This document shows positions 15,846 through 20,297 of a stretch of DNA of 20,297 bases, one piece after another. How positions within the stretch are numbered: the first letter of the stretch is position 1; every line of letters begins with the position of its first letter. The DNA is from Candidatus Cloacimonadota bacterium (GTDB lineage: Bacteria > Cloacimonadota > Cloacimonadia > JGIOTU-2). The stretch is taken from positions 1-20,297 of the forward strand of contig DRBZ01000068.1 in NCBI GenBank assembly GCA_011043895.1. The letters are read 5' to 3'. The translations under genes were made by a program, and so were the position numbers. The notes under the pieces were generated by a model. The model ran no database searches. It was given only the letters and a program-made list of their open reading frames with translations, and had not been told where the DNA came from.

Positions 15846-15900
15846 GTGGACTCATAATACTTGACTTTAAACAGGAATGTATAAGGAGTATGCGACACAT

Positions 15901-16494
15901 ATGAGCATAGTATTAAAAGAGATTTTACTGATTATCGCAGCCTATATTCTGGGTTCTGTATCATTTGCAAGAATCTTTTCTCGCCTATTCCGCAAGGTGA
16001 ACGTGTATAAAGCAGGGAATTTTACCGCAGATCCTGGCAACGTATATCACCATGTGAGCAAATCCATTGGTATACTAAGCTGGTTTATTGATTTTGTGAG
16101 AGTATACGTTATCCTATTTCTCACACAGTATTTTTTCCTGAAGGAGCATTCCGTTCTTTTATTGTTCGTCGGTCTTGCGGTAGTAATTGCTCATTATTTT
16201 CCGATATTTCACAATTTTTTAGGTGGATACAGTATCCTTCCCTATATCGCACTTCTATGCTACTTTGCACCGATTCCTACTTTAATAATAGGCATTATTT
16301 CACTTGTTGTCATAATTTCGTGGAAACAGGTCAGATTTTCCAAATATCTTATGGTCATTATGGTTCCAGCACTCAGTAATTTTTATAATCCACTCAAAAA
16401 TGTGAAGGTCGATGCAAAATACCTCTTTCTTGCATCGGTAATTATGGGAGTGGTGAATTATCTGGTATCAAGAAGACGCAGCAACGAGATATAA
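15901..16494 (+). CDS. PlsY-like membrane protein with degenerate acyltransferase motifs
   Basis: Polytopic inner-membrane protein related to acyl-phosphate:glycerol-3-phosphate acyltransferase PlsY, which makes lysophosphatidate. I chose ATG 15901 because AAGGAG (15883-15888) lies 12 nt upstream and PlsY proteins start directly with a membrane helix. An in-frame ATG at 15877 would add eight residues and bury that AAGGAG in the coding region. The family opening GSVSFARIF (18-26) and the HYFPIFHNFLGG stretch (98-109) are clear. However, motif 1 (usually GSGNxGxTN) reads AGNFTADPGN, motif 2 GGKG reads GGYS with the lysine lost, and the C-terminal HxxNI..GTE motif 3 is not visible. It probably does not catalyse the PlsY reaction. 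It may bind lipid or perform a changed reaction. Confidence 0.75.
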   Translation: MSIVLKEILLIIAAYILGSVSFARIFSRLFRKVNVYKAGNFTADPGNVYHHVSKSIGILSWFIDFVRVYVILFLTQYFFLKEHSVLLLFVGLAVVIAHYFPIFHNFLGGYSILPYIALLCYFAPIPTLIIGIISLVVIISWKQVRFSKYLMVIMVPALSNFYNPLKNVKVDAKYLFLASVIMGVVNYLVSRRRSNEI

Positions 16495-16497
16495 TCC

Positions 16498-17616
16498 ATG
16501 ACAATTTCAGTAAAGAAAGTAGCATCCCATGCTGACCTGATGGAATTTATCAAACTCCCGTGGTCAGTGTATAAGAATGACAGCAAGTGGGTTCCACCAC
16601 TTATCAGTATGGAAAAAGAACGTCTCGATTCCGGAAAAGGCGCATATTATAAAAATGCCGAAGTTCAACTCTTTCTTGCCTACCGCAAGGACAGACCCGT
16701 TGGTAGGATTGCGGCACATATCAATCATACGCATAACGAGTTCCATAATGATCAGGTAGGATTTTTCGGATTTTTCGAATGCTTGCCGGACTATGAAGCT
16801 GCCGAAGCACTGTTCAATGTGGCTAATGACTGGCTAAGGAAAAGGGGAAAAAATATTATTCGCGGTCCTATGAATTTTTCGACCAATGATGAATGTGGGC
16901 TCCTTGTTCATGGATTTGGCTTCTCACCGGTCGTTATGATGACGTATAATCCCCAGTACTACGAGAGTTTCATTTCAAAATATGGCTTCGATAAGGCAAA
17001 AGATCTGTATGCATACCATGTTCATATGACCGAGATGCCGGAACGTTTTGAGAGATTGGTGGGTAAAATACGTGAGAGAAGCAATCTTGAAATCCGAAAA
17101 ATGAGCAAGAAGCATTATCTGGAAGATGTTAATAAGGTTTTTGATATTTATAATGATGCGTGGCAGTATAATTGGGGATTTGTACCCATGACCCGTGCTG
17201 AGATGGCAGAACTTGCAAAGGGTTTGAAGAGTATTATTGATTTTGATCTAGTATTTCTGGTCTATCAAAATGATAAACCTGTAGCTTTTTCCCTATCCTT
17301 ACCCGATGTGAACCAGGTGCTGATAAAAGTGCGGAATGGACGATTGCTTCCCTTTGGATGGCTCAAACTAATGCTTGGAATGGGACATATCAATCAAGTG
17401 CGCGTCGTGACACTAGGCATTGTGAAAAATTATAAGAACAGCGGTATCGACACTTTGTTGTATTACGAAACCATCAAAAACTGCTGGAAGAAGGGCATTC
17501 ATGACGCAGAGATGTCGTGGATACTGGAGGATAATCTAAGAATGACCCGCCCAATTGAACGCATGGGCGGCAAAATCTATAAAACCTATCGCGTGTACGA
17601 TAAAGCAATTTCCTAA
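16498..17616 (+). CDS. GNAT-like acyltransferase family protein (YghO-type)
   Basis: 372-aa cytoplasmic protein of the widespread family typified by uncharacterised E. coli YghO. Family features are PWSVYKNDSKWVPPL (21-35), the RPVGRIAAHINHTHN strand (66-80), IIRGPMNFSTNDECGLLVHG (120-139), TYNPQYYESFISKYGF (149-164), and a second GNAT-like half with VVTLGIVKNYKNSGIDTLL (303-321) and WILEDNLRMTRPIERMGGK (341-359). The acetyl-CoA loop (usually RxxGxG/A) is only loosely kept, as KNYKNSG. The acyl donor and acceptor are unknown. It starts 3 nt after the PlsY-like stop with no clear ribosome binding site, which suggests translational coupling. Its place next to an exporter and a PlsY-like protein suggests lipid or envelope modification (inference). 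Confidence 0.8.
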   Translation: MTISVKKVASHADLMEFIKLPWSVYKNDSKWVPPLISMEKERLDSGKGAYYKNAEVQLFLAYRKDRPVGRIAAHINHTHNEFHNDQVGFFGFFECLPDYEAAEALFNVANDWLRKRGKNIIRGPMNFSTNDECGLLVHGFGFSPVVMMTYNPQYYESFISKYGFDKAKDLYAYHVHMTEMPERFERLVGKIRERSNLEIRKMSKKHYLEDVNKVFDIYNDAWQYNWGFVPMTRAEMAELAKGLKSIIDFDLVFLVYQNDKPVAFSLSLPDVNQVLIKVRNGRLLPFGWLKLMLGMGHINQVRVVTLGIVKNYKNSGIDTLLYYETIKNCWKKGIHDAEMSWILEDNLRMTRPIERMGGKIYKTYRVYDKAIS

Positions 17617-17625
17617 TCCGTACAC
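17593..17625 (+). other. Hairpin spanning the GNAT stop codon, before the BatA-like gene
   Basis: GTGTACG (17593-17599) and CGTACAC (17619-17625) are perfect complements around a 19-nt loop that holds the GNAT stop codon. The hairpin ends directly before AGGTAG, the Shine-Dalgarno candidate for the ATG at 17638. It could tune translation of the downstream gene. There is no T-run, so it is not a terminator. Confidence 0.35.
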
Positions 17626-17637
17626 AGGTAGCTTCGT

Positions 17638-19638
17638 ATGAACTTGTCTTTTCTAAACTCTCTTATCCTTGTCGGGCTTGGCTCTGCAATTATACCAATT
17701 CTGATTCACCTTTTTATCAAATACAAGCCCAAGATCGTGTACTTCAGCTCGCTCAAGTATATTAAGGAAGTTCAGAAGCAGAAGTCACGCATCATGCGGC
17801 TGCGAGAATTACTCTTGTTGATCACACGTATACTTATCATCGCTTTTTTTATTCTGGCACTCGCCAGACCCGTACTGCAAGGTTTATTCTCAGAGAAGAG
17901 CTCGACACATGCGCCAACTGCAATAGCGCTTATTATTGATAATAGCTACAGTATGAACTACCTTGAGGAAGATGTACCGTTATTAGAATCTGCGAAGAAG
18001 ATGGCGGAGGATGTCCTGTCCATGTTGAATAATAGAGATAAAGTAGTTTTGCTCACCCTTGATAAGGATATTAACCAGCGAGAGGGATATTTTTCACATG
18101 TCCCCCAATTGATGCAAAAGCTCCAGGAAATCTCCATTTCGGATAACACGGCTGACATGAAAGACGTTGTGAGTTTTGCCGATCAAAAATTGAAGGATCT
18201 TGGGATGATCAACCAGGAGATATATGTGATTACTGATGAGCAGAACGTGCCATGGATTGATATTGAAGATGTCTCTTTGGAAAGTGATCTATTTGTACTG
18301 CCAGTATCCTCCGATAACAGAAAGAAGAATACTGCCAGTTTAGCGGTTCAGTATATTCCACAGATACTCAGTGCAGAGAACAGACCGGAGATTCGCGCAT
18401 TGGTAAAGAACTTTTCGTCTGTTGAGATGTCAAACGTGCTAGTTTCACTGGTTCTTAATAATATTACAAGGGCTGAAATGATAGTTGATCTGGATCCCTT
18501 CCAGGCGCGCCAGCTCATATTTGATGTGCCCGAGGGAGAGGGCATGTTTCAATTTGGAGAGGTGAGAATCAAGGACGAACTCTTACCGGATGATAATGTG
18601 TTCTTCTTCAATTTTCCCGTTGAAACTGAGCCGAAGATCTGTGTGATATCATCTGAAACTATCCCGTTAGCACTCTCATCAATTCTCGATATCATTACTG
18701 ATGGAGAGTGGAAGCTTATTAATCCGCTTGAGATGAACGAGCGAATAGTGATGCAGAACCAGCTGTTTATCATTTATGCACCCACCGCATTCAATGATAA
18801 AATGAAATATTTCGCAGACGATATTCTCTCAACAGGAAAATCATTATTTATAATTCCCGATGATCAAATGCACGCAAGAGAAGAGCTTAAAGAATGGTTG
18901 ATCTCACAGGATATTCATTACAGAGCATTATATGATAATGAGCAGGAAATCGAATTCGTTAATCCTGCCCATCCTATTTGTAATATTATGACGCCAGAAC
19001 TCTTGCAAACCACAAGGATATATAAAATTTGGAATATCCATTCACCGGGCTTTATACCACTCATTTCAACAAATGAAAATAATGCAATTTTAGCTATCAG
19101 GGACAACCTGCTTATAGCATCAATTGACCTTACAAAGAGCTGGAGTAACATCATATATCAAACCTCCTTTCCTGTGCTGATGTATAATATCGGACATTAT
19201 CTTGGCAGTCCTGCATCACAGATAACCCAGCTTGAAACAGGAAAATCTATTCCCCTTGGCTTAGAGGGCGAGTTTAGTTGCCAGTTACCCAATGGAGAGA
19301 TCATACCTCTTTCTGTAACTCCACAGAACAACCTTTTTACACAAACTGAACAACAAGGACATTATTTCGTTTATGATGAAAATCGTTTAATAAAAGTGTT
19401 ATCTTTCAACGCCCCAAGAGACGAAAGTGACCTTGAGCAACTGACTGAGCAGCAGAAAGCATTGATATCAGGAAAAGTACCGCAAATTCATTTTCTCACA
19501 TCAGAAAGCTGGAAAAATGAAATACTGCGGTCACGTTACGGATATGAGCTTTGGAGGCAATTCTTCTGGATCTTGCTGGTATTTCTGCTGCTGGAGATGA
19601 CACTCGCGTATTCCGGAAAAAGATTAAGAAAAAAATGA
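17638..19638 (+). CDS. BatA-like membrane protein with von Willebrand factor A domain
   Basis: 666 aa. The N-terminal aerotolerance-regulator (BatA-N) region has a membrane helix at 7-28 ending PILIHLFIKYKPK, then FSSLKYIKEV, and LRELLLLITRILIIAFFILALARPVL (55-80) as a second helix. The VWA domain begins TAIALIIDNSYSM with MIDAS D101-x-S103-x-S105 (DNSYS), and VYVITDEQN closes its core. A large extracytoplasmic region follows, and the C-terminal helix FFWILLVFLLLEMTLAYS (near 643-660) ends in a basic tail. In other bacteria such proteins are encoded with MoxR ATPases and DUF58 proteins and affect envelope or metal-centre assembly and stress tolerance. AGGTAG lies 6 nt before the ATG. It overlaps the next gene by 4 nt (ATGA). 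Confidence 0.87.
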   Translation: MNLSFLNSLILVGLGSAIIPILIHLFIKYKPKIVYFSSLKYIKEVQKQKSRIMRLRELLLLITRILIIAFFILALARPVLQGLFSEKSSTHAPTAIALIIDNSYSMNYLEEDVPLLESAKKMAEDVLSMLNNRDKVVLLTLDKDINQREGYFSHVPQLMQKLQEISISDNTADMKDVVSFADQKLKDLGMINQEIYVITDEQNVPWIDIEDVSLESDLFVLPVSSDNRKKNTASLAVQYIPQILSAENRPEIRALVKNFSSVEMSNVLVSLVLNNITRAEMIVDLDPFQARQLIFDVPEGEGMFQFGEVRIKDELLPDDNVFFFNFPVETEPKICVISSETIPLALSSILDIITDGEWKLINPLEMNERIVMQNQLFIIYAPTAFNDKMKYFADDILSTGKSLFIIPDDQMHAREELKEWLISQDIHYRALYDNEQEIEFVNPAHPICNIMTPELLQTTRIYKIWNIHSPGFIPLISTNENNAILAIRDNLLIASIDLTKSWSNIIYQTSFPVLMYNIGHYLGSPASQITQLETGKSIPLGLEGEFSCQLPNGEIIPLSVTPQNNLFTQTEQQGHYFVYDENRLIKVLSFNAPRDESDLEQLTEQQKALISGKVPQIHFLTSESWKNEILRSRYGYELWRQFFWILLVFLLLEMTLAYSGKRLRKK

Positions 19639-20297
19639 ATCCTAAAGAAGTCCTTGCTCCAGGAGTAGCAGCAAAGCTCGAGCGCTTTGAGCTTCGAGCC
19701 CGTCTGATCGTTGAAGGATTTATTACAGGATTGCATAAGTCGCCATATCATGGATTCAGCGTGGAATTTCTCGAACATCGCGAGTATTTGCCAGGAGATT
19801 CTATCAAGCATATCGACTGGAAAGTGTATGGTAAGACCGATCGTTATTACATCAAAAAATTTGAAGAAGAGACCAACCTTAAAGCATACATTCTGCTGGA
19901 CTGCAGCAAATCGATGGAATTCAGTTCTAGCAAAGTAACCAAGCTCGAATATGGAAAAACACTTGCTTCCGCACTGACGTATCTTATGATCCGGCAAAAA
20001 GACGGTGTTGGGCTTCTGACTTTTTCCGAGAAAATTCATTCATACATTCCCCCACGTGCAACTTCAGTACATATGAATACAATCTTCCATGAATTAGATG
20101 CATCAAAGCCCCAATCAAGCACGAATACTCCTGAAATATTACACAATCTGGCGGACAGGATTAAAAAAAGGGGTTTGATAATTCTCATTACAGACCTGCT
20201 GGATGATCCGGAAAAGGTCATGCTTGGCTTGCAGCATTTTCGGCACGAGAAGCATGAGGTTGTGCTTTTCCACCTTCTTGATCAGGAAGAGATTGAT
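19635..20297 (+). CDS. DUF58 domain protein, cut by window end
   Basis: The first 221 codons are open and run off the window end. The family signature is clear: YHGFSVEFLEHREYLPGDSIKHIDW (38-62), then KTDRYYIKKFEEETN (67-81). A VWA-like fold follows with LLDCSKSM (D89-x-S91-x-S93), KDGVGLLTFSE (122-132) and LIILITDLLDD (181-191). DUF58 proteins are standard partners of MoxR AAA+ ATPases and BatA-type proteins. The start ATG overlaps the BatA-like stop codon (ATGA), which indicates tight coupling. MoxR usually lies upstream of DUF58 in such loci. Here no MoxR gene is seen, so it may lie beyond the window. Full length is probably about 290-300 aa (family norm). Confidence 0.92.
   Translation, partial: MNPKEVLAPGVAAKLERFELRARLIVEGFITGLHKSPYHGFSVEFLEHREYLPGDSIKHIDWKVYGKTDRYYIKKFEEETNLKAYILLDCSKSMEFSSSKVTKLEYGKTLASALTYLMIRQKDGVGLLTFSEKIHSYIPPRATSVHMNTIFHELDASKPQSSTNTPEILHNLADRIKKRGLIILITDLLDDPEKVMLGLQHFRHEKHEVVLFHLLDQEEID

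Overview
The window looks like chromosome of an AT-rich Gram-negative bacterium of the Fibrobacteres-Chlorobi-Bacteroidetes (FCB) superphylum, most likely Candidatus Cloacimonadota or a close relative. The evidence is two secreted beta-helix proteins ending in a 'QNYPNP'/'QNTPNPF' FlgD-like C-terminal sorting domain, an outer-membrane Wzi-type barrel, a lipoprotein PpiC-type chaperone, and interspersed palindromic repeats of types familiar from FCB genomes. The phylum call is inference. No rRNA, tRNA or CRISPR array was seen.

Left part (1-4267, minus strand): a frameshifted C-terminal scrap of a tyrosine recombinase lies beside a 43-nt imperfect inverted repeat. Next come an orphan MalK/UgpC-type sugar ABC ATPase, an 829-nt gap packed with palindromic repeats, and a two-rotamase lipoprotein foldase with a clear rho-independent terminator. 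The ATPase promoter carries two LacI/CcpA-type operator-like sites whose centres lie 63 bp apart.

Middle (4268-9771, plus strand): after a 571-nt gap come two tandem paralogous right-handed beta-helix surface proteins with the same kind of C-terminal export domain but different central architecture. A hairpin repeat between them also supplies the Shine-Dalgarno of the second gene. A 270-nt gap follows, holding a second copy of the palindromic repeat and a promoter-like site that points antisense into the next gene.

Right part: a minus-strand pair (Eis-like acetyltransferase, then a DUF362 double-[4Fe-4S] protein) is transcribed divergently from a six-gene plus-strand run. That run is: Wzi-like outer-membrane barrel, MsbA-like ABC exporter, PlsY-like membrane protein that has lost catalytic motifs, YghO-type GNAT-like protein, BatA-like protein with a von Willebrand factor A domain, and a DUF58 protein cut by the window end. 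Spacing is tight (12, 55, 3 and 21 nt, then a 4-nt overlap), so this is probably one operon. The first four genes suggest envelope lipid or polysaccharide export. The last two are the usual partners of MoxR-type ATPases. The barrel, exporter, degenerate PlsY and GNAT block is the best candidate here for an undescribed envelope system.
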